A DNA stretch of 64,000 bases from Solwaraspora sp. WMMD792 (GTDB lineage Bacteria > Actinomycetota > Actinomycetes > Mycobacteriales > Micromonosporaceae), in NCBI RefSeq assembly GCF_029626105.1, contig NZ_JARUBH010000009.1:6602011-6666010 (forward strand), read 5' to 3'. A program made the position numbers and the translations under genes. The notes below the pieces were generated by a model. It ran no database searches. It was not told where the DNA came from and worked only from the letters and a program-made list of their open reading frames with translations. Below, in pieces: positions 9,291 through 22,845 of this stretch. Positions within the stretch are counted from its first letter, which is position 1. The number at the start of each line of letters is the position of its first letter.

Positions 9291-10070
9291 GTGCCCGCAG
9301 CATTGTTGAACTCGTCGGTGCCGCGGCGGCAGCTCGGTCGGGAGCTGCGTCGGTTGCGGGAGCGGCTGGCCCGTGTTCCGCAGACCACGGCGGCTCGGGA
9401 GTTGGAGTGGTCGGCGACCAAGCTGCTGCGGATGGAGCGCGGTGAGGGCTGGTGGCACGACTACGCCAGCATCCCGTCCTGGTTCGAGCTCTACATAGGT
9501 CTCGAAGAGGCTGCTTCAGCGCTCCGCCAGTACCACACGTGCTTCGTCCCTGGCGTGTTGCAGACCCGCGAGTACGCGACTGCGGTGTTCAGCATGAACC
9601 AGGACGAGGTACCTGCCGAGGAGGTCGAGCGCAGGGTCGAGGTGCGGATGCGCCGCGCGCGGCTGCTGACCCGGCTCGAGCCGTACCTGCCCAGGTTTGA
9701 CATCCTGCTGGACGAAGCGATCCTGCGCCGGCCGATCGGCGGTGCACAGATCATGGCTGGCCAACTCCGGCGTCTCGCCCAGGCCAGCGAACTGCCGAAC
9801 GTCTCGATCCGGGTGCTGCCGTTCAGCGCAGGGCTACATGCCGGTCTGATGGCCCACGGTTCGTTCATAGTTCTGGATTTCCCGGAAAAATACGAACCGA
9901 CCACTGTCTACGTGGAGGGTCTGACCGGCGCGCTCTTCCTGGACCGGCCGGACGAGCGCGACAGCTATGCTTGGAGCTTCAGCGGCGTGGGTGATCTGGC
10001 AATGGACGAGCAGCGCAGCCGCGATCTGCTCTGGCGGACGGCGAGGGAGTACGACGGTGATCGACTTTAG
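9291..10070 (+). CDS. DUF5753 (Scr1-family) regulator with shortened helix-turn-helix
   Basis: The 259-residue product has an N-terminal XRE-like segment (LGRELRRLRE ... LEWSATKLLRMERG, about 10-45) and a long C-terminal DUF5753 domain beginning WWHDYASIPSWFELYIGLE and including FVPGVLQTREYA. Family members normally have about 40 residues (the last HTH helices) between the MERG and WWHDY blocks; here only two are present. GTG at 9291 was chosen because AGGAGGTGGCAAC precedes it. The partner DUF397 gene overlaps its 3' end by 14 bp. Such pairs act in actinomycete developmental regulation or as toxin-antitoxin-like modules. Confidence 0.85.
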   Translation: MPAALLNSSVPRRQLGRELRRLRERLARVPQTTAARELEWSATKLLRMERGEGWWHDYASIPSWFELYIGLEEAASALRQYHTCFVPGVLQTREYATAVFSMNQDEVPAEEVERRVEVRMRRARLLTRLEPYLPRFDILLDEAILRRPIGGAQIMAGQLRRLAQASELPNVSIRVLPFSAGLHAGLMAHGSFIVLDFPEKYEPTTVYVEGLTGALFLDRPDERDSYAWSFSGVGDLAMDEQRSRDLLWRTAREYDGDRL

Positions 10071-10257
10071 TTCCGCCAACTGGCGGAAGATCAGCCGGTC
10101 GAACAACCAGGGCCAATGTGTCGAGGTGGCTGACGGGCTGGGCGGGGTCGTCGGGGTGCGGGACTCGAAGGATCCGGCTGGTCCGGTGCTGGTGATCGCC
10201 CCGGCAAGCTGGTCGAGCTTCGTCGCCGCCGCGAGGGCTGGCACCTTCACCAGCTAA
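10057..10257 (+). CDS. DUF397 small protein, partner of the DUF5753 regulator
   Basis: A 66-residue protein that is essentially one DUF397 domain: WRKISRSNNQGQCVEVAD, then GVRDSKDPAGPVL and the C-terminal SWSSFVAAARAG. Each block matches the family pattern (WRKSSYSN.G..CVEVA, VRDSKDP.GP.L, W..F). GTG at 10057 lies inside the 3' end of the DUF5753 gene, so translation is probably coupled. DUF397 proteins, which include Scr2-type partners, are commonly encoded just after a DUF5753/HTH gene and thought to bind it. Biochemical role unknown. Confidence 0.85.
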   Translation: MIDFSSANWRKISRSNNQGQCVEVADGLGGVVGVRDSKDPAGPVLVIAPASWSSFVAAARAGTFTS

Positions 10258-10383
10258 CGCTTCTGGGTCCGGCCGACCAGAGGATCGCGTAGGGCGGCCG
10301 TCGCCAACGAGCGCATGTGGTCCTGGGTGCAACCACGGGTCTACCACACGTGGTGTTGGAATCCGGCACGCCAGACGCACAAA

Positions 10384-10403
10384 GGGCCCGCGTGAGCGGG
10401 CCC
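10384..10403 (-). terminator. GC hairpin, terminator-like on the minus strand
   Basis: Eight-bp arms GGGCCCGC/GCGGGCCC flank GTGA. Read on the minus strand the stem is followed by TTTGTGCG; on the plus strand no T tract follows. It may still slow plus-strand transcripts leaving the DUF397 gene. Confidence 0.45.
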
Positions 10404-10454
10404 CAAGGCGGCTGCGGGAACCCCGAAGGGCCTCCTGCGCTACCGAAAATAGCA

Positions 10455-10470
10455 TGACTACCGGTAGTCA
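10455..10470. promoter_or_regulatory. 16-bp perfect palindrome, operator-like
   Basis: TGACTACCGGTAGTCA is self-complementary over all 16 bp and lies about 120 bp upstream of the thi -35 box. It is too short and loopless for a terminator; a dimeric repressor site is plausible. Nothing else in the window contains the same sequence as far as I can see. Confidence 0.4.
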
Positions 10471-10589
10471 CCTGCGCCAATGACGCATCCGGGCTGCGCG
10501 TGATCTTCGTCCGTCCAGCTGATGGTGAGCCTGGTCACGGCCGACAGCGGCGGGGTGGGCAGCGACCGAAGGTTGCCTCGGATCGGCCC

Positions 10590-10618
10590 TTGGCGGATCG
10601 ACGAGACCGTCGTACGGT
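10590..10618 (+). promoter_or_regulatory. Sigma-70-type promoter of the thiamine operon
   Basis: TTGGCG (10590-10595) and TACGGT (10613-10618) are separated by exactly 17 nt. Transcription would start near 10625, just ahead of the TPP riboswitch. Confidence 0.6.
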
Positions 10619-10628
10619 AACAGGCAAG

Positions 10629-10722
10629 TAACCCACGGGAGCCCGGTGCACCGGGCTGAGAGGGAGGCTGACGCGGCCTCCGACCGTCGAACCTGATCCG
10701 GGTAATGCCGGCGCAGGGAGGA
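10629..10722 (+). ncRNA. TPP riboswitch (THI element)
   Basis: The conserved THI-box blocks are present in order: the P2/P3 segment with GGGCTGAGAGGGAGGCT (about 10653-10669), the GAACCTGATCCGGGTAATGCC block (about 10689-10709) and the closing GCGCAGGGAG (10711-10720). The variable P3a arm lies between. The riboswitch ends about 8 nt before the thiE GTG, and the GGGAGGAG at its 3' end is the ribosome binding site, so ligand binding most likely closes P1 and hides the site, blocking translation initiation. That matches TPP control of actinobacterial thi operons. Confidence 0.95.
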
Positions 10723-10730
10723 GCGTTGCC

Positions 10731-11402
10731 GTGCCGTCCCTTGGGCGACTGCATCTGATCACCGACACCCGACCCGGGCGTGACCCGCTCGGCGTACTGC
10801 GGGCCGCGCTCGCGGCCGCGCGGTCCGCCGACGCCGCCGCCGACCTGGTCGTGCAGGTCCGGGTCGAGGACGACATGTCGGACCGGGACGCATACGAGCT
10901 GACCGGCCGCGCGGTCGCCGAATGTGCCGCGTACCAGGTGACCTGCCTGGTCAACGACCGGCTGCACGTCGCGCTCGCCACCGGCGCGGCCGGCGCGCAC
11001 GTCGGCGCGCTGGACCTGCCGGTCGACGCCGCCCGCCGGGTGCTCGGCCCGGACGCGGTCCTCGGCGCCACCGCCCGCGACCCGGCCACCGGGCGGGCGG
11101 CGGTCGCTGCCGGGGCGACGTACCTGGGGGTCGGTCCGTGCTACGCCACCGGCACCAAGACCGGGCTGCCCGACCCGATCGGGCCGGCTGGGCTGGCCGC
11201 CGTCGTCGCCGCCGTCGACGTACCGGTGGTGGCGATCGCCGGGATCACTGTGGACCGGGTGCCGGACCTGCTGGCCGCCGGGGCGCACGGGGTCGCGGTG
11301 GTCGGCGCGATCGCCGCCGCCACCGACCCGGGGCGGGCCACGGCTGAGCTGCTGGCGGCGGTACGGCAACGGCCGGCCGCCGCCGACGGAGCGCCGGCAT
11401 GA
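10731..11402 (+). CDS. thiE: Thiamine-phosphate synthase ThiE
   Basis: ThiE joins HMP-pyrophosphate and thiazole phosphate to give thiamine monophosphate. The 223-residue TIM-barrel protein retains NDRLHVALATGAAGAHVGALDLP (hydroxymethylpyrimidine/metal site) and the pyrophosphate-binding YLGVGPCYATGTKTG with the TxTK motif. The usual QLRxK strand reads VQVRVED and the HxxxE helix lacks its His, so it is divergent. GTG start; ribosome binding site inside the TPP riboswitch. It is the first gene of thiE-thiO-thiS-thiG-tenI-thiD-thiC and overlaps thiO by 4 bp. Confidence 0.9.
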   Translation: MPSLGRLHLITDTRPGRDPLGVLRAALAAARSADAAADLVVQVRVEDDMSDRDAYELTGRAVAECAAYQVTCLVNDRLHVALATGAAGAHVGALDLPVDAARRVLGPDAVLGATARDPATGRAAVAAGATYLGVGPCYATGTKTGLPDPIGPAGLAAVVAAVDVPVVAIAGITVDRVPDLLAAGAHGVAVVGAIAAATDPGRATAELLAAVRQRPAAADGAPA

Positions 11403-12552
11403 CGGTGACAGGCAGCGGAAACGCCAACGGCCGGGCCGATGTCGCGGTGGTCGGCGGCGGGCCGATCGGGATGAGTATCGCCTGGCGGTGCGCCAAGCGC
11501 GGGCTGCGTACCGTGCTCTACGATCCGGCACCCGGGTCCGGGGCGTCCTCGGTGGCCGCCGGGATGCTCGCCCCGGTCGCCGAGTCGCACTTCGGCGAGG
11601 CTGAGCTGACCCGGCTGCTGGTCGAATCGGCGGCCCGCTGGCCGGCGTTCGCCGCCGAGCTGACCACCGTCACCGGCCAGGACATCGGCTACCGCACCGA
11701 CGGCACGCTGGTCGTCACGCTCACCGGCGACGACCGGCGCGAGGCGGAGCGGCTCTGGGCGTACCAGCAGAGTCTGGACCTGCCGATCACGCTGCTGCGC
11801 GCCACGGCGCTGCGCGAGCGCGAACCGGCGCTGGCGCCGAGGGTGCGTGGCGGTGCGCTGATGCCTGACGACCACCAGGTCGACCCGCGTCGGCTGGTCG
11901 CGGCGTTGGACACCGCGTTGGACCGGGCCGGGGTGACCGTCGTCCCGCAGCCGGTCACCGATCTTTCCGCACTGGACGCGCGGGTCGTCGTGGTCGCCGC
12001 CGGCTGCGGATCGGCGGCGCTGACCGGGCTGCCGGTCCGCCCGGTGAAAGGCCAGATTTTGCGGCTGCGGGCACCCGCCGGCGCCGTCGGGTTCCGGCAC
12101 GTGATCCGGGGGTACGCCGACGGCCGGCACGTCTACCTGGTGCCGCGCGCCGACGGTGAGGTGGTCGTCGGCGCCACCGTCGAGGAGCGCGTCGACACCA
12201 CCGTCACCGCTGGAGCGGTGCTGGAGTTGCTGCGCGCCGCCGCCGACCTGCTGCCGGAGATCGCCGAGTACGAGATGGTCGAGGCACAGGCGGCGGCCCG
12301 GCCCGGCACCCCGGACAACGCGCCGCTGCTCGGCTGGCACCAGCAGCCCGAGGTCAACTCGGCCGGCGGCACCGCAGGCCGGGAAGTGCTGGTGGCGACC
12401 GGGCACCACCGGCACGGCATCGTGCTGACCCCGGTGACCGCCGACCTGATCGCAGACCTGGCGGCCGGGGGCGACCCGGATCCGGCGCTGGCACCGTTCC
12501 AGCCGGCCCGGTTCACCGCCGCGACCAGCGAGATCGCGAGGGAGGAGCAGCC

Positions 12553-12562
<10 letters not shown>
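11399..12562 (+). CDS. thiO: Glycine oxidase ThiO
   Basis: ThiO is the flavoenzyme that oxidises glycine to dehydroglycine (iminoacetate) for the thiazole ring. The 387-residue protein has an N-terminal FAD-binding Rossmann motif (VVGGGPIGMSIAWRCAKRG), the DAO-family PVKGQILRLR block and the C-terminal VATGHHRHGIVLTP segment that contacts FAD. ATG overlaps the thiE stop (ATGA), and the 3' end overlaps thiS by 10 bp, pointing to translational coupling of ThiO with the sulfur carrier it works with. Confidence 0.95.
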
Positions 12563-18346
<5,784 letters not shown>

Positions 18347-18415
18347 GCCGGGAGGTTACGGCCGGCCGCCCGCACTGTCGACCTGGACCGGGGCGACCGC
18401 CGCCGGGCCGGTGGG

Positions 18416-19357
18416 TCAGCCCAGCTGGGGCAGCACCTCGGCGGCGACCAGCTCCAGGTGGTCCAGATCGGCGAGGTCGATGAACCGCAGGTGTACCCGG
18501 CTGGTACCGATCGCCGCGAACTCCCCTATCCGGTCCACCAGCTGGGCCGGCGAACCGATCACCGGGTCCTCCGGCGGCAGGGCGCTCTTCTCGTGCAGCG
18601 GCGCGGCGCGACGCTGCGCCTCGGCGTCGGTACGCCCGATCGCGATGACGATGCCGGCCGACATGGTCAGCGGCGGTCGGCCCTGCTCGGTGCGCCCGGA
18701 CCGGTGACAGGCCTCGGTCACCCGCTCGTAAGCCGCCGCGGTCTCGGCGACCGACTTGAACGGCATGTTGAACTCGTCGGCGAACTGGGCAGCGAGCTCC
18801 GGGGTCCGCTTCGGCCCCCGTCCGCCGATGATGATCGGCGGGCCGGCCGGCTGCGCCGGCTTCGGTAGCGCCGGAGCGTCGACCAGCTGGTAGTGGTCGC
18901 CGTGGAAGCTGAACTTGTCACCGACCGGGGTACGCCACAGCCCGGTGATCACCTCGAGCTGCTCGGCCAACCGGTCGAAGCGTTCCCCGACGGACGGGAA
19001 CGGCAGCCCGTACGCGGTGTGTTCCCGGGCGTACCAGCCGGCGCCGATGCCGAGGTCGACCCGGCCACCGCTCATCTGGTCGACCTGGGCGACCATCACG
19101 GCGAGCGGTCCGGGCAGCCGGAAGGTCGCCGAGGTGACCAGCGTGCCGAGCCGGATCCGGGAGGTCTCCCGGGCCAGCGCGGCCAGGGTCAGCCAGGCGT
19201 CGGTCGGCCCCGGCAGCGCCAGCTCCTCGCCCATCGACTGGTAGTGGTCGGCCCGCAGGTAACCCTCGAACCCGGACTCCTCAGCGAGCCGGGCCAGCCG
19301 GAGCTGGTCGTCGTAGCTGGCGCCGCGGTGCGGCTCGGTGAACACGCTGACCCGCAT
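18416..19357 (-). CDS. LLM-class F420-type flavin/deazaflavin-dependent oxidoreductase
   Basis: A 313-residue luciferase-like monooxygenase-fold protein. Family features include LAEESGFEGYLRADHY near the N-terminus, RLGTLVTSATFRLPGPLAVM, GGRVDLGIGAGWYAREHTAYG and the PIIIGGRGPKRTPELAAQFAD block; this is the pattern of F420-dependent actinobacterial members, though FMN use is not excluded. ATG 19357 lies 2 bp after the stop of the ABC ATPase gene, so the two form an operon. The link to an SsuB-type transporter suggests oxidation of the imported compound, possibly an organosulfur or pyrimidine-type molecule; the substrate is not identifiable. Confidence 0.85.
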   Translation of the reverse strand: MRVSVFTEPHRGASYDDQLRLARLAEESGFEGYLRADHYQSMGEELALPGPTDAWLTLAALARETSRIRLGTLVTSATFRLPGPLAVMVAQVDQMSGGRVDLGIGAGWYAREHTAYGLPFPSVGERFDRLAEQLEVITGLWRTPVGDKFSFHGDHYQLVDAPALPKPAQPAGPPIIIGGRGPKRTPELAAQFADEFNMPFKSVAETAAAYERVTEACHRSGRTEQGRPPLTMSAGIVIAIGRTDAEAQRRAAPLHEKSALPPEDPVIGSPAQLVDRIGEFAAIGTSRVHLRFIDLADLDHLELVAAEVLPQLG

Positions 19358-19359
19358 GG

Positions 19360-20145
19360 TCAGTACCCTCCGATCCCGGCCGTCGCCGGTGCGTCGCGTT
19401 CCATCAGCACCTCGTGCAGCTCCGCACTGCACCGGGCCACGTCCTCGGTGTGCGCGTTGCGCCCCAGGCTGCGGGGGCGGGGGATGTCGATCGGCACGAT
19501 CTTGCGGATCCGCCCTGGTCGAGGGCTCAGCACCACGACCCGGTCGGCGAGCAGGACGGCTTCGTCGATCGAGTGGGTGACGAAGACGATGGTCGCCGCG
19601 CGCTCCATGTGGATCCGTTGCAGCTCGACGGAGAGTTCCTCCCGGGTCAGCGCGTCCAGCGCCGAGAACGGCTCGTCCATCAGCAGCACCTGTGGTTCGG
19701 CGAGCAACGAGCGGCACAGCGACACCCGCTGCTGCATGCCGCCGGACAGCTCGTGCGGCAGCCGCTTGTCGAAGCCGGCCAGCCCGACCATCTCCAGCAG
19801 TTCCATGGCCTTCGCCCGGTGCTGTCTGCGGCGCAACCCGAAGATCTCCGCCGGCAGCAGAACATTGTCCAGCACTGATCGCCAGGGCAGCAGGGCCGGA
19901 CGTTGAAAGAGCATCGCGATGTCCCGGCGTGGTTTGACCACTTGCTGACCACCGACGGTGATCTCGCCGGCTGTCGTCGGAAGCAGCCCGGCGATGAGTC
20001 TGAGCAGGGTGGACTTGCCGCAACCGGATCGACCTACGACCGCGACGAACTCACCGGCAGTCACCGAAAGGTCGATGCCGCGCAGTGCCTCCACTGTGCC
20101 GGAGCGACCGGCGAACGTCCGTCCGACTCCGCTGAGCTGGATCAT
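19360..20145 (-). CDS. ABC transporter ATPase, SsuB/TauB/nitrate type
   Basis: The 261-residue ATPase energises an uptake transporter. Walker A is VGRSGCGKSTLL, the Q-loop MLFQRPALLPW, the signature ELSGGMQQRVSLCRSLL, Walker B VLLMDEPFSALD and the switch His in FVTHSIDEAVLLADR, all canonical and typical of the sulfonate/taurine/NMT1 group. The partner lipoprotein (20450) and permease (21918) are on the opposite strand, so this transporter is encoded by two divergent units. It is followed at 2 bp by the LLM oxidoreductase. Confidence 0.92.
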   Translation of the reverse strand: MIQLSGVGRTFAGRSGTVEALRGIDLSVTAGEFVAVVGRSGCGKSTLLRLIAGLLPTTAGEITVGGQQVVKPRRDIAMLFQRPALLPWRSVLDNVLLPAEIFGLRRRQHRAKAMELLEMVGLAGFDKRLPHELSGGMQQRVSLCRSLLAEPQVLLMDEPFSALDALTREELSVELQRIHMERAATIVFVTHSIDEAVLLADRVVVLSPRPGRIRKIVPIDIPRPRSLGRNAHTEDVARCSAELHEVLMERDAPATAGIGGY

Positions 20146-20449
20146 GGGGCCGGCAGCTCCCTCGTCCTGAGTCGATCAACAAGCGGGGGACAGAGTATCC
20201 GGATCGTGCCGGCCATGCACCACCCGCACGGTAAACACTTTTGATTGCGATCCAGGGTTCGCGATGCCCGGCTGTCGCATTGGTGAGGTTTCCCTCGTAC
20301 TCTGTTGCCCGCGAAGTTTCCCAACGCGACCGCGGCACCGGTGCGGCCCCCACCGACCGGCTGCCGCGCCGGACCAACTACCCCCTCCGGTCGGCTCGAC
20401 GACCTGCGGGTTTGTCGAGGGGCCGTCGGGTTGGAAAGGACACACGTTC
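20146..20449. other. Divergent intergenic region of the SsuABC-like transporter
   Basis: About 300 bp between the ATPase gene (minus) and the lipoprotein gene (plus). TACTCT hexamers occur on both strands (20298-20303 plus; 20192-20197 minus) and could be -10 elements, but neither has a good -35. AAAGGA at 20435-20440 is the lipoprotein ribosome binding site. No THI box or other riboswitch I know is visible. Confidence 0.4.
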
Positions 20450-21484
20450 ATGACAAGGCTCACCCGTACGATCGCCGCCACGGCCCTCGCGGCGGCGCTC
20501 GCGGTCACTGCCGGCTGCAGCGCGGACGACGGTGACGAGGCGAATGCCGGTGGCACCGAGGAATTGAAGAAAGTGACGTACCTCACTTCCTTCGGTAACT
20601 TCGGTCGGGACTCCTACGCCTGGGTCGCCAAGGACAAGGGCTTCTTCGAGGAGGCCGGTTTCGACGTCGAGGTCAAGGCAGGAGCCGGCACCGGCGACAA
20701 CATCAAGACCGTCGTCGCAGGACAGGCCCACTTCACGCCGATCGACATGACCGGCGGACTGCTGCAGTACGGCAACGGCGAGGCGAAGGACTTCGTCGTG
20801 GTCGCCGGCATCCAGCAGCGCACCATGGCCGCGATCATCGCGCTCGACGGCAGCGGCATCACCACCCCCAAGGACCTGGAGGGCAAGACGCTCGCCGACG
20901 CCCCCGGCTCGGTGGTGCGCAACCTGTTCCCGACCTACGCCTCGCTGGCCGGCATCGACGAGACCAAGGTCGAGTGGGTCAACGGCGCCCCGCAGACCCT
21001 GATGGGCACCCTGGCCTCCGGTTCGGTGGACGGCATCGGCCAGTTCGTGGTCGGTAAGCCCACCGTGGAGACCGTCGCGCAGGGCAAGACCGCCGTGGTG
21101 CTGCCGTACAGCGACATCATGACCGACCTGTACGGCAACGTGCTGATCACCTCGACGGCGATCGCCGAGGAGGACCCGGAGATGGTGAAGCGCTTCAGCG
21201 CGGCACTGCTCAAGGGCCTGGAGTACAGCATCACCAACCCGGAGGAGGCCGGCGAGATCCTGGCCAAGAACGTGGAGGAGGCCAACCCGGCCGCCGCCGC
21301 CGCCGAACTGGAGCTGATGGCCGCCTTCGTGAAGTCGACCAGCTCCGGTGTGCCGGTCGGTGCGCTGGACAGCCAGCGGATCGCCCGCAGCATCGCGATC
21401 CTGCAGGGCGCCGGGGCGATCCCGCCGGGCCTGGAGCCGGAGCAGGTCGTCAACTTCGACCTGGCCCCGAACGCCGAATCCTGA
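20450..21484 (+). CDS. ABC transporter substrate-binding lipoprotein, SsuA/NMT1 family
   Basis: The 344-residue lipoprotein has a Tat/Sec-type leader (MTRLTRTIAATALAAALA) with a lipobox VTAGC, lipidated Cys23. The mature part is an NMT1/THI5-like binding protein: VTYLTSFGNFGRDSYAWVAKDKGFFEEAGFDVEV is the typical first lobe (in blocks), then AGQAHFTPIDMTGG and GKTLADAPGSVVRN. These bind small anionic or pyrimidine-type ligands. ATG 20450 follows GGAAAGGA. It pairs with the ATPase at 19360 and the permease at 21918. A strong terminator follows immediately. Confidence 0.9.
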   Translation: MTRLTRTIAATALAAALAVTAGCSADDGDEANAGGTEELKKVTYLTSFGNFGRDSYAWVAKDKGFFEEAGFDVEVKAGAGTGDNIKTVVAGQAHFTPIDMTGGLLQYGNGEAKDFVVVAGIQQRTMAAIIALDGSGITTPKDLEGKTLADAPGSVVRNLFPTYASLAGIDETKVEWVNGAPQTLMGTLASGSVDGIGQFVVGKPTVETVAQGKTAVVLPYSDIMTDLYGNVLITSTAIAEEDPEMVKRFSAALLKGLEYSITNPEEAGEILAKNVEEANPAAAAAELELMAAFVKSTSSGVPVGALDSQRIARSIAILQGAGAIPPGLEPEQVVNFDLAPNAES

Positions 21485-21490
21485 CCGACC

Positions 21491-21540
21491 CGGGTGTGGG
21501 CGGGTGGGCCACCGGTGGGTGGCCCACCCGCCCACACCCG
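21491..21540 (+). terminator. Strong hairpin after the substrate-binding protein gene
   Basis: Perfect 22-bp arms (21491-21512 and 21519-21540) with a 6-nt loop start 6 bp after the stop codon. No long T tract follows. It would stabilise the lipoprotein mRNA and limit transcription into the permease gene. Confidence 0.8.
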
Positions 21541-21567
21541 GCGGCTCGGCGAGCCTGAGGAGTGTCG

Positions 21568-21917
21568 TTGACATCTCCCCCTGCTGAAGCAAGGAGATTC
21601 GACCCTCACGGGTCGAGCTTTCTGCTTCGCCGACCACTGCCGACCCGAATCAACGGCGAGGGACGGAGTACCGCCCATCGGTCTTACACGGTCTCCACAG
21701 ACGTCACTTCCCACCAGCCCGGCGGTAGGCCCGACCGGCCTGGCTGTCACCGGAAGGGCAAGGCCACGTTAGCACACCTGTTCGCACGCCGGATCTCTCG
21801 GTGTGTGAGTAGTGGACGTCGATCCGCCTCGGCGGCGAGTCGACTTTCCCTGCCGTGCTCCGCAGGTGTCCGTTTCCTCCCCGGCCGGAAGGCCGGAGTA
21901 TCCACGGAAGGCATCTG
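21568..21917 (+). mobile_element. Probable non-coding IS200/IS605-like element remnant (MITE-like)
   Basis: About 350 bp with no credible gene. It begins with the pentamer TTGAC, a target type used by IS200/IS605 elements, followed at once by an imperfect hairpin (21573-21598) of the form CTCC-CC-TGCT-GA-AGCA-A-GGAG. A second hairpin of the same layout is near the right end (21877-21898, CCGGCC-GGAA-GGCCGG inside CTCC/AG). A third perfect 7-bp hairpin (TCGACCC/GGGTCGA, about 21599-21616) lies next to the first. Subterminal hairpins and the lack of direct repeats are hallmarks of this family. An unrelated structured leader RNA is the alternative. Confidence 0.5.
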
Positions 21918-22757
21918 ATGACCGTACTCAAACCGGCGCAGGCGCCACCGGTACGCGCCGCGACCACCGCTCCGGTCCGCCGCCCCGCCGGCGGCCGGAT
22001 CGCCGCCGTTGGACTACCGCTGCTCGGCGTGGCGGTGACGGTGACCGTGTGGTGGCTCGTGACCAGCGTGTTCGACCTGGTGCACTCGGTGGTGCTGCCA
22101 CCCCCGCAGGACGTGTACGCGGCGTTCTCCCTGCGGGTGCCGCGACTGCTGGAACACACCCTGGCGACCACCACCTCGACCGTCGCCGGGTTCGCGATCT
22201 CCACCGTGGTCGGGGTGCTGATCGGACTGGCGCTGGCCGGCTCCCAGGTGGCCGAGCGGATGTTCTCCCCGCTGCTGGTGGCGCTCAACGCCGTACCGAA
22301 GATCGTGCTCGCCCCGCTGCTCGTGGTCACTCTCGGCTGGGGCCAGCAGTCGATCCTCACCATGGTCTTCCTGCTCTGCTTCTTCCCGATCGTGCTCTCC
22401 ACTGTGACCGGCCTGACCTCGACCCCGGCCGATCTGGCCGAGCTGGCCCGGTCGCTGGACGCGTCCCGCTGGCAGACCTTCCGCAAGATCCGGTTTCCGG
22501 CGGCGTTGCCGCAGATCTTCGTCGGCCTGAAGGTCGCGATGCCGCTGGCGGCGATCGGCGCGGTCATCGGTGAGTTCCAGGCCGGTGAGGAAGGGCTGGG
22601 CTACATGACCCTGCAGTTCAGCGGGATGGGCGAGAACTCCGCCGCCTGGGCGGCGATCGTGTTGATCGGGCTGATGAGCATCCTGCTCTACTTCGCGCTG
22701 GTCGGCTTCGAACGGTTGCTGCTGCCGTGGGTGCGGGAGACGACGTCGGCCCGCTGA
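21918..22757 (+). CDS. ABC transporter permease, SsuC/TauC type
   Basis: The 279-residue inner-membrane permease has about six helices and the BPD_transp_1 coupling motif in ELARSLDASRWQTFRKIRFPAALPQI (read in blocks; the EAA-type loop). The sequence GLALAGSQVAERMFSPLLVALNAVPKIVLAPLLVV is typical of the sulfonate/NMT1 permeases. ATG 21918 is preceded by GGAAGG, which lies in the right end of a presumed mobile element, so the original start may have been different. It completes the transporter with genes 19360 and 20450. Confidence 0.9.
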   Translation: MTVLKPAQAPPVRAATTAPVRRPAGGRIAAVGLPLLGVAVTVTVWWLVTSVFDLVHSVVLPPPQDVYAAFSLRVPRLLEHTLATTTSTVAGFAISTVVGVLIGLALAGSQVAERMFSPLLVALNAVPKIVLAPLLVVTLGWGQQSILTMVFLLCFFPIVLSTVTGLTSTPADLAELARSLDASRWQTFRKIRFPAALPQIFVGLKVAMPLAAIGAVIGEFQAGEEGLGYMTLQFSGMGENSAAWAAIVLIGLMSILLYFALVGFERLLLPWVRETTSAR

Positions 22758-22788
22758 CGTCGCCACCATGTCGCGCCCGCCCCGGACG

Positions 22789-22824
22789 TCGTGCGCCCGC
22801 CAGGAGATCCTGGCGGGCGCACGA
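22789..22824. terminator. Bidirectional terminator between convergent genes
   Basis: Complementary 17-bp arms (22789-22805 and 22808-22824) meet over a minimal loop between the permease (plus) and the lipoprotein gene at 22846 (minus). Confidence 0.75.
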
Positions 22825-22845
22825 GGCCGGGCCGTACCGGGGTCG

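Larger units (their letters stand above)
10258..10589. other. Intergenic region between DUF397 gene and thi promoter
   Basis: About 330 bp without a credible gene. It holds a hairpin at 10384-10403, a 16-bp perfect palindrome at 10455-10470 and no recognisable tRNA. A short minus-strand frame across it (10247-10480) has no recognisable domain. Confidence 0.6.

Noticed and set aside
10261..10380. Possible tRNA or integration site after the DUF397 gene
   Set aside because: No cloverleaf with T-loop GTTCRA and acceptor pairing could be folded by eye; no integrase is in the window.
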